Part shown: positions 32,674-41,429 of the stretch, one piece after another | How the letters are laid out: each line of letters opens with the position of its first letter | Position numbering within the stretch: the stretch's first letter is position 1 | NCBI RefSeq assembly: GCF_042660285.1 | Contig: NZ_JBHSTP010000002.1 | Location: 1 to 64,000, forward strand | Length of the DNA: 64,000 nucleotides | Reading direction: 5' to 3' | Source of the DNA: Luethyella okanaganae | Lineage (GTDB): Bacteria > Actinomycetota > Actinomycetes > Actinomycetales > Microbacteriaceae | Translations under genes and position numbers: made by a program | Notes under the pieces: generated by a model | Database searches by the model: none | The model's input: the letters and a program-made list of their open reading frames with translations, nothing else | What the model was told of the DNA's origin: nothing

Positions 32674-34329
32674 ATGAGCATCCCCGTCGCTTACGCCACC
32701 TCCGCGTCCCCGTCCGTCGTCGTCGGCCAGGAGGCGCTGACCATCGCGGACGTCGTCGCCGTCGCCCGCAACGGCGCGACAGTCACACTCGATCCGTCCG
32801 CGCTCGAATCCGTGGCGGCGAGCCGACGCATCGTCGAAGACCTCGCCCAGGATGTCGAGCCCCATTACGGAATCTCGACCGGCTTCGGCGCCCTCGCGAC
32901 GACGTTCATCGCAGAGGAGCGCCGGGCGCAGCTCCAGGCGAGTCTCGTCCGCTCGCATGCCGCCGGCTCCGGCGCCGAGGTGGAACGCGAGGTCGTGCGC
33001 GCGCTCATGCTGCTGCGCCTCTCCACGGTGATGACGGCGCGCACGGGAGCGCGTGCCGTGACCGCCGAGACCTACGCGGCCATCCTCAACGCGGGGATCA
33101 CCCCCGTCGTGCGCGAGTACGGTTCGCTCGGCTGCTCCGGGGATCTCGCCCCCCTCGCACACTGCGCGCTCGTCGCGATGGGCGAGGGCGAGGTCCGGGT
33201 CGGCGAGACTCACCCCGGAGAGGCGGAAGCCCGGTCAGCGCCCCTCGAGGCTGCGGCAACAAGCACGGCACGTGCGACCGGCCACGACGCCGGAACCCTG
33301 ATGTCCGCGGGGGAGGCGCTGGCCGCTGCCGGCATCGTTCCGCTCAGGCTCGCCGAGAAGGAGGGGCTCGCTCTCATCAACGGCACCGACGGCATGCTCG
33401 GTATGCTCGCGCTCGCGCTCGACGATCTCGGTCGGCTCATGACGACCGCCGACATCTCTGCGGCCATGAGCGTCGAGGGCCTCCTGGGCACCGACGCGGT
33501 CTTCGCCGAGGATCTGCATCGTTTGCGCCCGCAGGCGGGGCAGGCGCTCTCCGCCGCGAACCTGCGCGCCTTGCTCTCCGGGTCGCCGATCGTCGCAAGC
33601 CATAGTGGCCCGGAATGCACGCGCGTGCAGGATGCCTACTCCCTGCGATGCGCCCCGCAGGTGCACGGTGCTGCACGCGACACCATCGCGCACGCCACCA
33701 TCGTCGCAGAGCGCGAACTGGCCTCGGCCGTCGACAATCCCGTGCTCACCCTCGACGGCCGGGTCGAATCGAACGGGAACTTCCACGGCGCACCCATCGC
33801 CTACGTGCTCGACTTCCTTGCGATCGCCGCAGCCGACGTCGCGAGCATGAGCGAGCGCCGCACCGACCGCTTCCTCGACAGGGCCCGCAACCAGGGCCTC
33901 CCGCCGTTCCTCGCCCACGAGGTCGGTGTCGACTCCGGTCTCATGATCGCCCAGTACACCGCGGCGGGAATCGTGTCGGAACTCAAGCGACTCGCGGTTC
34001 CGGCCTCCGTCGACTCGATTCCGTCCTCGGCGATGCAGGAGGATCATGTGTCGATGGGATGGGCGGCCGCCCGCAAGCTGCGGCGCTCGATCGACGGCCT
34101 CGGCCGCGTGCTCGCGATCGAGATCATGACCGCAGCCCGCGGTCTCGAGTTGCGCGCCCCCCTCGTGCCGGGCGTCGCGACCGGTGCGGTCGTCGCGCTC
34201 GTGCGCACCGTCGCGGACGGCCCCGGCCAGGACCGTTTCCTCTCACCCGAGATCGAGGGCGTCGTCGGGAGCGTGCAGTCGGGAGCGATCGCCGCAGCGG
34301 CGGCGTCCGTCATCGGCGGGCTTCGGTGA
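32674..34329 (+). CDS. hutH: Histidine ammonia-lyase
   Basis: This 551-residue enzyme deaminates L-histidine to urocanate, the first step of histidine degradation. The electrophilic MIO group would form from Cys154-Ser155-Gly156 in GSLGCSGDLAPLAH; Cys in place of the classical Ala is typical of actinobacterial HutH. NGTDGMLGMLALALDD, SLRCAPQVHGAARDT and ENGNFHG-like segments follow. ATG at 32674 is preferred over the ATG at 32656: no ribosome site precedes either, and TGCAAT ends six bases before 32674, fitting a leaderless start. It is under the divergent IclR regulator. Confidence 0.93.
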   Translation: MSIPVAYATSASPSVVVGQEALTIADVVAVARNGATVTLDPSALESVAASRRIVEDLAQDVEPHYGISTGFGALATTFIAEERRAQLQASLVRSHAAGSGAEVEREVVRALMLLRLSTVMTARTGARAVTAETYAAILNAGITPVVREYGSLGCSGDLAPLAHCALVAMGEGEVRVGETHPGEAEARSAPLEAAATSTARATGHDAGTLMSAGEALAAAGIVPLRLAEKEGLALINGTDGMLGMLALALDDLGRLMTTADISAAMSVEGLLGTDAVFAEDLHRLRPQAGQALSAANLRALLSGSPIVASHSGPECTRVQDAYSLRCAPQVHGAARDTIAHATIVAERELASAVDNPVLTLDGRVESNGNFHGAPIAYVLDFLAIAAADVASMSERRTDRFLDRARNQGLPPFLAHEVGVDSGLMIAQYTAAGIVSELKRLAVPASVDSIPSSAMQEDHVSMGWAAARKLRRSIDGLGRVLAIEIMTAARGLELRAPLVPGVATGAVVALVRTVADGPGQDRFLSPEIEGVVGSVQSGAIAAAAASVIGGLR

Positions 34330-34468
34330 GGATCGCCAAAACGCCGGCATCACGTTCCTGAATGTTCACTGGTCGAGGCATTGTGTCATCGCACGACGCA
34401 TGCCAGACTGGCGACGCTGAGCCTATCGAGCCGGCTGTCCATAACCCGAAGATGGATGGTTTCTTGTC
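34330..34468. other. Short gap with a repeat relative
   Basis: A copy related to the dispersed CTTCGACAGGCTCAGC repeat (GCTGAGCCTATCGAG) is at 34416-34430. Otherwise no feature is seen. Confidence 0.4.
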
Positions 34469-36115
34469 ATGTCGCCACATCATGAACGAGCGTCTTCTTT
34501 CGGGCTGCGACGCCTCTCGACGAAACGCGTCCGGCTGACCGTAGCGTGCGCGGTAGCGACCGTCGGCCTGATCTTCGGCGAAACCGCCGCGCCCGCTTTC
34601 GCCGACGGCTTTCTTGCGCCTGAGACGACGAGCGCATCGTCCGACGTCGTCGATCCCACCGTATCGAGTCCCGCCCCGCAAGTTCCCACGGCCGACGCGG
34701 GCGTTCCCACGTCGATGCAGAGCGCTCCAGGGGACTCGTCTTCTGAACCGCCCTCCGGTCCTGCCCCGGAGGGCACAACGCACTCGGTGACGACACCACC
34801 CGACTCGCCCGCGACGCCGTCGACCGACCCGACGACGACCACCCCGCCGCCGCCGACCTCGTCGAACATCCCGCCGACAGACCCGCCCGTTATAGCAGCA
34901 CCGACAGACCCGCCCAAGACACCGCCTACCTCACCCCCTACCCCACCCCCCGGGCCACCCGCGAACCCGGCGACCTCTCCACCGAAGGACACACTCACAG
35001 CGCCCCCTGTCGCGGCGCCCCCGTCCGACCCGCCCACGCCACCAGCCGAACCACAGATCAGGACCCCGCGCACCGGCGGTTCCGCTTCCACGGCACCGAA
35101 CAACGCGGCATCGACCACCGCGGCCAGGGCAGCCGCACTCCAACAGGCGGTCGCCTACGCCGCTGCGCACGTGACGCTCGCCAACGCCCGGTCGGCCTAT
35201 GGGCTCGCGAAGCAGGCTTACGACTCGGCGAAGTCCGAATACGACGCGACCGCCGCCACCGCCGCCAGGCTGGACGCCCTCGCCCTCGAGGCGAAGACGG
35301 TGGCCGACGGATCGACCCGCCTCCTCCTCCGGTCATTGCGGCCCGGTGGAGGCACGCCGGGCTCGCTCGACGTGCTCTTCGGCGGCAATTCAGATGGCCG
35401 GCTGCTCGACCAGCTCGGCGCCGCCGACAGACTCGCCGAGGTCTCCGGAGACCTCGAGGGTCTCGCCAGACGTGCCAACCGCGACAGCGAGAGGGCAACG
35501 ACTCTTCGAGCGCAGGCCGATGCGGCTCACGCGGCGACCGCCGACATCCCGCTCGACGAGCGACGATCGGCTATGGACGCCGCGAAAGCCGCCGTCGACA
35601 CGGCGACCGCAGAGCTCTCCGCCCTGCAGCCCAGCGTCGTCGCCGCGATCGAGGTGCGCCCCCTGCCCGTGGTCCCGAGTGACACCGGGCAGTTGAGCGA
35701 CCAGAACTGGGCTCTTCCCACCGCAGGCGCCGTCACCGACGGCTTCGGTCCGCGTCCGGCACGGCCGGCCGGCGCCGGTCCCTTTCACTACGGGGCCGAC
35801 ATCTCGAGCGGCTGCAATGCCTGGATCCGCGCGGCGAGCTCAGGCACTGTCGTCGAGGCAGGCCCCAACGGCGGGCTCGGCAACTGGGTTCTCATCGATC
35901 ACGGCGCCGGCGTCAAAACCGGCTATGCGCACATCGTCGACGGCGGGATCGTCGTCTCGGTGGGTGACACCGTGACGGCCGGAGCGCCGATCGCGCTGAC
36001 CGGTTCGACGGGGACCTCGACCGGCTGTCATCTGCACTTCGAGGTGCGCATCAACGGCGCCAGGGTCGATCCCGAACCGTTCATGCTCGCTCGGGGGATC
36101 GTGCTGGGCGGCTGA
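34469..36115 (+). CDS. Secreted M23-type peptidase-like protein
   Basis: This is a 548-residue exported protein. Residues 1-45 form a signal peptide (VACAVATVGLIFGETAAPAFA, cleavage likely after AFA). Residues 50-205 are Pro/Thr/Ser-rich, like a wall-spanning linker. Residues about 215-400 are Ala-rich helices with coiled-coil character. Residues about 420-548 are a LytM/M23 domain with the zinc motif HYGADIS and the HLHFEV motif, so both metal and catalytic histidines are present. It probably cleaves or regulates cleavage of peptidoglycan at the cell surface. It stands between hutH and hutU without obvious functional connection. Confidence 0.85.
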   Translation: MSPHHERASSFGLRRLSTKRVRLTVACAVATVGLIFGETAAPAFADGFLAPETTSASSDVVDPTVSSPAPQVPTADAGVPTSMQSAPGDSSSEPPSGPAPEGTTHSVTTPPDSPATPSTDPTTTTPPPPTSSNIPPTDPPVIAAPTDPPKTPPTSPPTPPPGPPANPATSPPKDTLTAPPVAAPPSDPPTPPAEPQIRTPRTGGSASTAPNNAASTTAARAAALQQAVAYAAAHVTLANARSAYGLAKQAYDSAKSEYDATAATAARLDALALEAKTVADGSTRLLLRSLRPGGGTPGSLDVLFGGNSDGRLLDQLGAADRLAEVSGDLEGLARRANRDSERATTLRAQADAAHAATADIPLDERRSAMDAAKAAVDTATAELSALQPSVVAAIEVRPLPVVPSDTGQLSDQNWALPTAGAVTDGFGPRPARPAGAGPFHYGADISSGCNAWIRAASSGTVVEAGPNGGLGNWVLIDHGAGVKTGYAHIVDGGIVVSVGDTVTAGAPIALTGSTGTSTGCHLHFEVRINGARVDPEPFMLARGIVLGG

Positions 36116-36434
36116 GGTCACGCCACACCGGCGTGGGAGACCACGAGTCACGAGCGCGCGAGGGGCCGGAAAGAGGAGTCTTCGGCCGCTCACGCGGAGG
36201 TCGCCACGGGGCGAGCTCGCGCACGCCCAGGGCCCATCGGGATGTCATGAGACGTGCCAGGGCCGACGATCCCGCCGACCGGGTAGCGCGTCTTGTATCC
36301 CAGACACAGGCCGAGCATACTCCGTTGCCCGCCGCCCTCCGGTGGTGTGCAATCTCACTAACGACTTTCACGGCGCCCGCCGCATCCGCTCCGGATCGAG
36401 CGTGGTCGTCGCAGCCACCATGAGGAGTGACACC
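36116..36434 (+). promoter_or_regulatory. hutU: hutU upstream region with hut operator 2
   Basis: This 319-base gap contains GTCTTGTATCCCAGAC at 36290-36305, the second copy of the hut operator. hutU therefore has its own IclR-controlled promoter, despite being separated from hutH by the peptidase gene. A ribosome site AGGAG is at 36423-36427. The remainder (36120-36280) shows no gene. Confidence 0.72.
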
Positions 36435-38111
36435 GTGTCAGAATCCCGCACCGTCCGCGCCGCACGCGGCACGACGCTCACCGCGAAGAGCTGGCAGACT
36501 GAAGGTCCCCTGCGCATGCTCATGAACAACCTCGATCCCGAGGTGGCAGAGCACCCTGAAGACCTCGTGGTCTACGGCGGAACGGGCAAGGCCGCCCGCA
36601 ACTGGGAGGCCTACGACGCGATCGTGCGCACGCTCGAGACACTCGAGAAAGACGAGACGCTCCTCGTGCAGTCGGGCAAGCCCGTCGGCGTGTTCCGCAC
36701 CAACGAGTGGGCACCGCGCGTGCTCATCGCCAACTCCAACCTCGTCGGCGACTGGGCGACCTGGCCCGAGTTCCGCCGCCTCGAGGCACTCGGCCTCACC
36801 ATGTACGGCCAGATGACGGCCGGCTCTTGGATCTACATCGGCACGCAGGGCATCCTGCAGGGTACCTATGAGACCTTCGCGGCGGTAGCGGCGAAGGTCG
36901 CCGCCCGGCGCGGCGAAGACACCGTGGGTGCGTCTCTAGCCGGAACCCTCACTCTCACGGGCGGCGCCGGCGGAATGGGCGGCGCGCAGCCGCTCGCCGT
37001 CACGATGAACGCGGGGGCCGTGCTCGTCGTCGACGTCGACGAGAGCCGCCTCGCCCGCCGCGTCGAGCACGGCTATCTCGACGAGTACACCAGCGACCTC
37101 GACGACGCCGTCACCCGCGTCGTCTCAGCCAAGAACGAGCGCCGCGCCCTCTCGGTCGGACTCGTCGGCAATGCGGCCACCGTATTCCGCGAACTCCTCG
37201 ACCGCGGCGCCCCGATCGATATCGTCACCGATCAGACGAGCGCCCACGACCCGCTCGCCTACCTGCCCGAGGGCGTCACCGTCGAAGGGTGGCGGGAATA
37301 CGCCGCAGCGAAGCCCGAGGAGTTCACCGAACGTTCGCGCGCATCCATGGCCAAGCAGGTCAAGGCGATGGTCGAGTTCAAGGATGCCGGGGCCGAGGTC
37401 TTCGACTACGGCAACTCGATCCGTGCCGAGGCGGCGCTCGGCGGCTACGACCGCGCCTTCGACTTTCCCGGCTTCGTGCCCGCCTATATCCGCCCGCTCT
37501 TCGCCGAGGGGAAGGGCCCGTTCCGCTGGGCGGCGCTCTCAGGAGATCCCGCCGACATCGCCGCGACCGACAGGGCCATCCTCGAGCTCTTCCCCGAGGA
37601 CGAGCACCTGCGGCGCTGGATCACGGCCGCCGGCGAGAAGGTGCACTTCGAGGGACTGCCCGCCCGCATCTGCTGGCTCGGCTACAAGGAACGCCACCGC
37701 GCGGGACTGAGGTTCAACGAGATGGTCGCCTCAGGCGAACTCTCGGCACCCGTCGTGATCGGCCGCGACCACCTCGACTCCGGCTCCGTGGCCTCGCCCT
37801 ACCGCGAGACCGAGGCCATGGCCGACGGCTCCGATGCGATCGCCGACTGGCCGCTGCTCAATGCCCTGCTCAACACGGCGTCAGGAGCGACGTGGGTATC
37901 GATCCACCACGGCGGCGGCGTCGGCATCGGCCGCAGCATCCATGCCGGCCAGGTGATCGTCGCCGACGGCACCCCGCTCGCCGCCGAGAAGATCGAGCGT
38001 GTGCTCACGAACGACCCGGGGACCGGCGTCATGCGGCACGTCGACGCCGGCTATGAGCGCGCAATCGAGGTCGCCCGCGAGCGCGGCCTGCGCATTCCGA
38101 TGCAGGAATAG
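36435..38111 (+). CDS. hutU: Urocanate hydratase
   Basis: This 558-residue urocanase converts urocanate to 4-imidazolone-5-propionate using tightly bound NAD+ as an electrophile. Family blocks are VYGGTGKAARNWEAYDAI, SNLVGDWATW, the NAD-binding GGAGGMGGAQPLAVT, FDFPGFVPAYIRPLF and the carboxyl IHHGGGVGIGRSIHAGQV. GTG at 36435 has AGGAG seven bases upstream; ATG at 36420 overlaps that site. It catalyses step two of histidine degradation with hutH and hutI in this window. Confidence 0.95.
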   Translation: MSESRTVRAARGTTLTAKSWQTEGPLRMLMNNLDPEVAEHPEDLVVYGGTGKAARNWEAYDAIVRTLETLEKDETLLVQSGKPVGVFRTNEWAPRVLIANSNLVGDWATWPEFRRLEALGLTMYGQMTAGSWIYIGTQGILQGTYETFAAVAAKVAARRGEDTVGASLAGTLTLTGGAGGMGGAQPLAVTMNAGAVLVVDVDESRLARRVEHGYLDEYTSDLDDAVTRVVSAKNERRALSVGLVGNAATVFRELLDRGAPIDIVTDQTSAHDPLAYLPEGVTVEGWREYAAAKPEEFTERSRASMAKQVKAMVEFKDAGAEVFDYGNSIRAEAALGGYDRAFDFPGFVPAYIRPLFAEGKGPFRWAALSGDPADIAATDRAILELFPEDEHLRRWITAAGEKVHFEGLPARICWLGYKERHRAGLRFNEMVASGELSAPVVIGRDHLDSGSVASPYRETEAMADGSDAIADWPLLNALLNTASGATWVSIHHGGGVGIGRSIHAGQVIVADGTPLAAEKIERVLTNDPGTGVMRHVDAGYERAIEVARERGLRIPMQE

Positions 38112-38162
38112 CCGAGGCATCCGGTACCGCGCTCGCGGGTATCGCCTGCCTCATACTCCAGT

Positions 38163-38201
38163 CTCGTGCCCCTGCCTCGTGCCCCTGCCTCGTGCCCCAG
38201 C
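38163..38201. repeat. Three tandem 13-base repeats
   Basis: CTCGTGCCCCTGC occurs three times in tandem, the last copy with one change, just after hutU. Confidence 0.85.
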
Positions 38202-38233
38202 GGGCGCCGAGTCCCGTGTACCTCGCAGACCGG

Positions 38234-38255
38234 CCGGGCCGGTGATCCGGCCCGG
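38234..38255. terminator. Hairpin between hutU and the XRE gene
   Basis: A perfect CCGGGCCGG/CCGGCCCGG stem with a TGAT loop lies between convergent genes. There is no T-run, so it is an inferred terminator. Confidence 0.5.
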
Positions 38256-38275
38256 AAGAAACGGAACCGTGACGG

Positions 38276-38485
38276 TCACCGCCGCCCAGCATCGAGCTCG
38301 GGGGAGAAGAGGTCCTCGATGGCGCACTCGAAAGTGACGGCGAGCTTGAAGGCCAGGTCGAGACTGGGGTCGTAACGACCGCGTTCGATGGAGATGATCG
38401 TCTGGCGCGAGACGCCGAGAAGCTCAGCCAGTCGCTGCTGCGACCACCCGGCTTCCTGGCGTCGCTGGAGGACCGAGTTCAGCAT
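38276..38485 (-). CDS. Small XRE-family DNA-binding regulator
   Basis: This 69-residue Cro/CI-type protein consists almost only of the helix-turn-helix (WSQQRLAELLGVSRQTIISIERGRYDPSLDLAFKLA), like the YgzD/Xre small regulators that are paired with membrane proteins. Its ATG overlaps the stop of the upstream membrane-protein gene by one base (TGATG), so the two are coupled. It probably represses its own operon through the inverted repeat at 38915-38960. Confidence 0.87.
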   Translation of the reverse strand: MLNSVLQRRQEAGWSQQRLAELLGVSRQTIISIERGRYDPSLDLAFKLAVTFECAIEDLFSPELDAGRR

Positions 38486-38895
38486 CACGACTGCCGCGAC
38501 TGCAGCCACTGCCGCCGGATGGCCATGTCGAGCAGGCCGATGACGAGCGGCACGCTGATGGCGGTGCGTGTGTCGATGCTCAACCCCGTGATGCTCACGA
38601 TGCTCAGCATGACCCCGAGAACGATGATCGTGTCGGTGAACGCTCCGGCGGATGCCTGCATCGTCCAGGACCTTTCGATCGAGTTCTCTGCTTGCGCAAG
38701 CTTCACCGTCGCGTCGTGCGGGGCTACGAGGAGCGCCCAGGCGACCGCTCCGGCTCCGAGTGCACCGATCGCACCGCTCGCGATTGCGCTGATCCAGTAG
38801 TTGTTCGTGCTCGGCGTGAACGCACCTGCAAGCAGCCCGATACCGACGCCCGCCACGATCGCGATCACACCGACCGCCAGCCATCTCCTCGCCAT
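38485..38895 (-). CDS. Four-span membrane protein paired with XRE regulator
   Basis: This 136-residue integral membrane protein has about four helices: two near the amino end (LAVGVIAIVAGVGIGLLAG and AIASGAIGALGAGAVAWALL) and two after a charged loop. The layout resembles DUF2178-like partners of small XRE regulators. ATG at 38895 is preceded by AAGGGG. It is the first gene of a two-gene unit with the XRE protein. Function unknown; it may modulate the regulator by membrane tethering. Confidence 0.75.
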   Translation of the reverse strand: MARRWLAVGVIAIVAGVGIGLLAGAFTPSTNNYWISAIASGAIGALGAGAVAWALLVAPHDATVKLAQAENSIERSWTMQASAGAFTDTIIVLGVMLSIVSITGLSIDTRTAISVPLVIGLLDMAIRRQWLQSRQS

Positions 38896-38914
38896 ATCCA
38901 CCCCTTCGATTTTG

Positions 38915-38960
38915 TAGAGGTAGCTTTACACACAGACGGGCCACTGTCAAGCTACCTTTA
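38915..38960 (-). promoter_or_regulatory. Promoter with overlapping inverted repeat
   Basis: On the minus strand a perfect -35 TTGACA (plus-strand 38945-38950) is followed at 16 bases by TAAAGC as -10. TAGAGGTAGCTT (38915-38926) and AAGCTACCTTTA (38949-38960) form an inverted repeat with one mismatch that flanks or covers these elements. It is well placed for autorepression by the XRE protein. Confidence 0.68.
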
Positions 38961-39016
38961 CAGTAGTTCGCGTGCCTAGCCCGGTCGATCGTCGACGCCC
39001 ACCGCGACCGAGATGC

Positions 39017-39520
39017 TTACTGCGACCTCCGCGGCGAGTCGAACAGCACCATCGTCGGAGCGGTCACCCCGAAGTCTGCCCAAGAGGCGAGGTCGAATGA
39101 GAGTTCCACCACGGCGGTCGTCGGCATCTCGTCGATCTCGTTCGAGAAGCGGCGAGCAAGCTCGGAAATCTCGGGATTGTGCCCGACGAGCGCGACACAC
39201 CCGAGATCGTCGTCGAGCGAGCGGATGACCAGGGCGAGTTCTTCGACCGAGCTGGCATAGAGCCGCTCGTCGACGGCGATACGAGCAGCTTCGACGACGG
39301 TGCCCGCGCCGAGCTCGCTCGCGATGAGTTCCGCGGTCGAACGCGCCCGCACCGCGGAACTCGTGACGATCAGATCAGGCACGGTGCCTCGCCGGGCAAG
39401 CCGCCGACCCATGCGCGGGGCGTCTCTCCTGCCTCGGTCGTTCAGCGGCCGGTCGTGGTCGGCGAGCCCGACCGTATCCCAACTCGACTTGGCATGGCGG
39501 ATCAGCACGAGCGTCCTCAC
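39017..39520 (-). CDS. SixA-like phosphohistidine phosphatase
   Basis: This is a 167-residue histidine-phosphatase-superfamily enzyme. The catalytic LIRHAKSSW (RH motif) is at residues 6-14, an Arg lies in SSAVRARSTAELI, and the second His lies in LVGHNPEI. The short length and lack of a cap domain point to SixA-type removal of phosphate from phosphohistidine proteins. A sugar-phosphate role is not excluded. It stands alone between the XRE pair and hutI. The 298-base gap to hutI shows no gene. Confidence 0.83.
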   Translation of the reverse strand: MRTLVLIRHAKSSWDTVGLADHDRPLNDRGRRDAPRMGRRLARRGTVPDLIVTSSAVRARSTAELIASELGAGTVVEAARIAVDERLYASSVEELALVIRSLDDDLGCVALVGHNPEISELARRFSNEIDEMPTTAVVELSFDLASWADFGVTAPTMVLFDSPRRSQ

Positions 39521-39818
39521 TGAGCACCTCTTCTCGTCGTGGCGCCTCCAACGCTACGACTCCGAGCAACGCAGCGCGAGACCAGCGGACGCCTCATCCG
39601 TCCATCGAGTGCGTGGCGGCGCCATCCGCCTCGGCCGGATCGACGGACGCGGGCCGTCGATCGCTCCGACCACCGTGCCATCGAGATCGCCCGCGAGCGC
39701 AACCCGCGCACTCCGATCCTGGATCCGCGATCCGTGACACCATTGAGATACTCGATTTCTTGGACGTCGATGCGCGCACCGTGAATCGGGCATCCCGGCG
39801 CGAAGAATGGGAGAGGCC

Positions 39819-41021
39819 ATGACCGCCGCACTGCTCAGCGACATCGGGCTGCTCGTCACGAACGACCCCCGCCTCGGAGGTGCCGGCGAGAAGACGGGCG
39901 AGCTCCGGGATGCCGCGCTGCTCATCCAGGACGGTCGCGTCGCGTGGGTCGGCGCCTCGTCCGAGATCCCGGCTGCCATGCTCGACTCCGCCGACGTCAC
40001 GAGCATGCGCGGCTCGGCCGTGATCCCCGGCTTCGTCGACAGCCACAGCCATCTCGTGTTCGGCGGCGACCGCTCCGCCGAGTTCGAGGCTCGGATGGCC
40101 GGGCGCCCCTATGAGGCGGGCGGTATCCGTTCGACCGTCGCGGCCACACGGGCAGCGACCGACAACGAGCTGCTCGCGCGTTTGCACGGCTTCGTCGAGG
40201 AGATGATCGCGCAGGGCACGACGACCATCGAGGTCAAGAGCGGCTACGGACTCTCGGCCGCCGACGAGGCCCGGCTCGTTCGCCTGGCCGCGATGGTGAC
40301 CGACGAGGTCACCTTCCTCGGAGCGCACGTCGTCCCGGCCGAGTTCGCCGGCCGCGCCGACGACTACCTCGACCTCGTCGTGGGCGAGATGCTCACCGCC
40401 TGTGCACCGCACTCGAGATGGATCGACGTCTTCTGCGAGACAGGCGCGTTCACGGTTGAGCAGAGCAAGAGAGTGCTCGAAGCCGGCATGGCCGCCGGAC
40501 TGAGTCCGCGTGTGCACGCGAGTCAGCTCGGGCCGGGCGCGGGGGTGCGGCTCGCGGTCGAGCTCGGTGCGGCGTCCGTCGACCACTGCACCTATCTGGA
40601 CGACGAGGATGTCGCCGCCCTCTCCGGCTCCGAGACCGTCGCGACCCTGCTGCCCGGCGTCGAGTTCTCGACCCGGCAGCCCTATCCGAATGCGCGACGG
40701 CTGATCGATGCCGGGGTCACCGTGGCGATCGCCTGCGACACCAACCCGGGGTCGAGCTTCACCTCCTCGATGCCGTTCTGCATCGCCCTGGCCGTGCGCG
40801 AGATGGGCATGACCCCGGCCGAAGCGGTCTGGGCGGCGACCGCAGGCGGTGCACAGGCCCTTCGGCGCACGGATGTGGGCCGACTGTCGCCCGGCGCCCG
40901 GGCCGACCTGGTGCAATTGAAGACGCCGTCCTACGTGCACCTGGCCTACCGACCGGGCGTGCCACTGATCTCGCGTGTCTGGAAGGACGGCATCCCGCGC
41001 GTGGAGCACTCCTCCCGCTGA
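39819..41021 (+). CDS. hutI: Imidazolonepropionase
   Basis: This 400-residue amidohydrolase opens 4-imidazolone-5-propionate to N-formimidoyl-L-glutamate, step three of histidine degradation. Metal ligands are the HSH of DSHSHLVFGGDRSAEF, with TTIEVKSGYGL carrying substrate contacts, GAHVVP, the His of RVHASQLG and the Asp of ACDTNPGSS. ATG at 39819 with a GGAGAG site is preferred over ATG at 39807. No copy of the hut operator is seen upstream. The enzyme for the next step (HutG or HutF) is absent except for a decayed fragment at 42143. Confidence 0.94.
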   Translation: MTAALLSDIGLLVTNDPRLGGAGEKTGELRDAALLIQDGRVAWVGASSEIPAAMLDSADVTSMRGSAVIPGFVDSHSHLVFGGDRSAEFEARMAGRPYEAGGIRSTVAATRAATDNELLARLHGFVEEMIAQGTTTIEVKSGYGLSAADEARLVRLAAMVTDEVTFLGAHVVPAEFAGRADDYLDLVVGEMLTACAPHSRWIDVFCETGAFTVEQSKRVLEAGMAAGLSPRVHASQLGPGAGVRLAVELGAASVDHCTYLDDEDVAALSGSETVATLLPGVEFSTRQPYPNARRLIDAGVTVAIACDTNPGSSFTSSMPFCIALAVREMGMTPAEAVWAATAGGAQALRRTDVGRLSPGARADLVQLKTPSYVHLAYRPGVPLISRVWKDGIPRVEHSSR

Positions 41022-41429
41022 GCCGCCGTAAATGCAACACATCGTTGCGTTAGAGCTCGATAGCCCGGCCGGATCGGCGAAGCGTGGTTTCCTTGACTGT
41101 CCTGCCCCCGCCCCGGCGCCTGCCCCGAGCGTCCCACGAAGGCGTCACGGCCTACCATCGCAAAGAAACGTCAAGCAGCGCAGATGTAATCTCGACGGGC
41201 CCCTCAAGAATGCATCCCGCACGCGCCAGACCAGCTTCCCAAGGGAACTCGCAGGGACCTACACGAACATTGTGTGGTGGCAGTGGCTGAAGTTGGCCCA
41301 GAATCCCAACTACTAAGGGAATAGATCATCGCCGGGACCGACAACATCAACGGGCCAGCTGAAGCTAGCCCGGCCGCTCATCTGTCGCTTGGAAAGCGGA
41401 CCCTGGCGGTCGCGCTCCCGATTCTGGGA
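41022..41429. other. Gap with an unassigned frame
   Basis: A plus-strand frame ends at 41316 with ELAGTYTNIVWWQWLKLAQNPNY. The ending looks protein-like, but its upstream part is low-complexity (CPAPAPAPAPS) and I find no start or family. It may be the tail of a lost gene. Its stop is directly followed by AAGGGA at 41315-41320, a possible ribosome site for the next gene. Confidence 0.25.

Noticed and set aside
39594..41042. Minus-strand open frame opposite hutI
   Set aside because: It has shadow-frame composition, and hutI motifs are intact on the plus strand.
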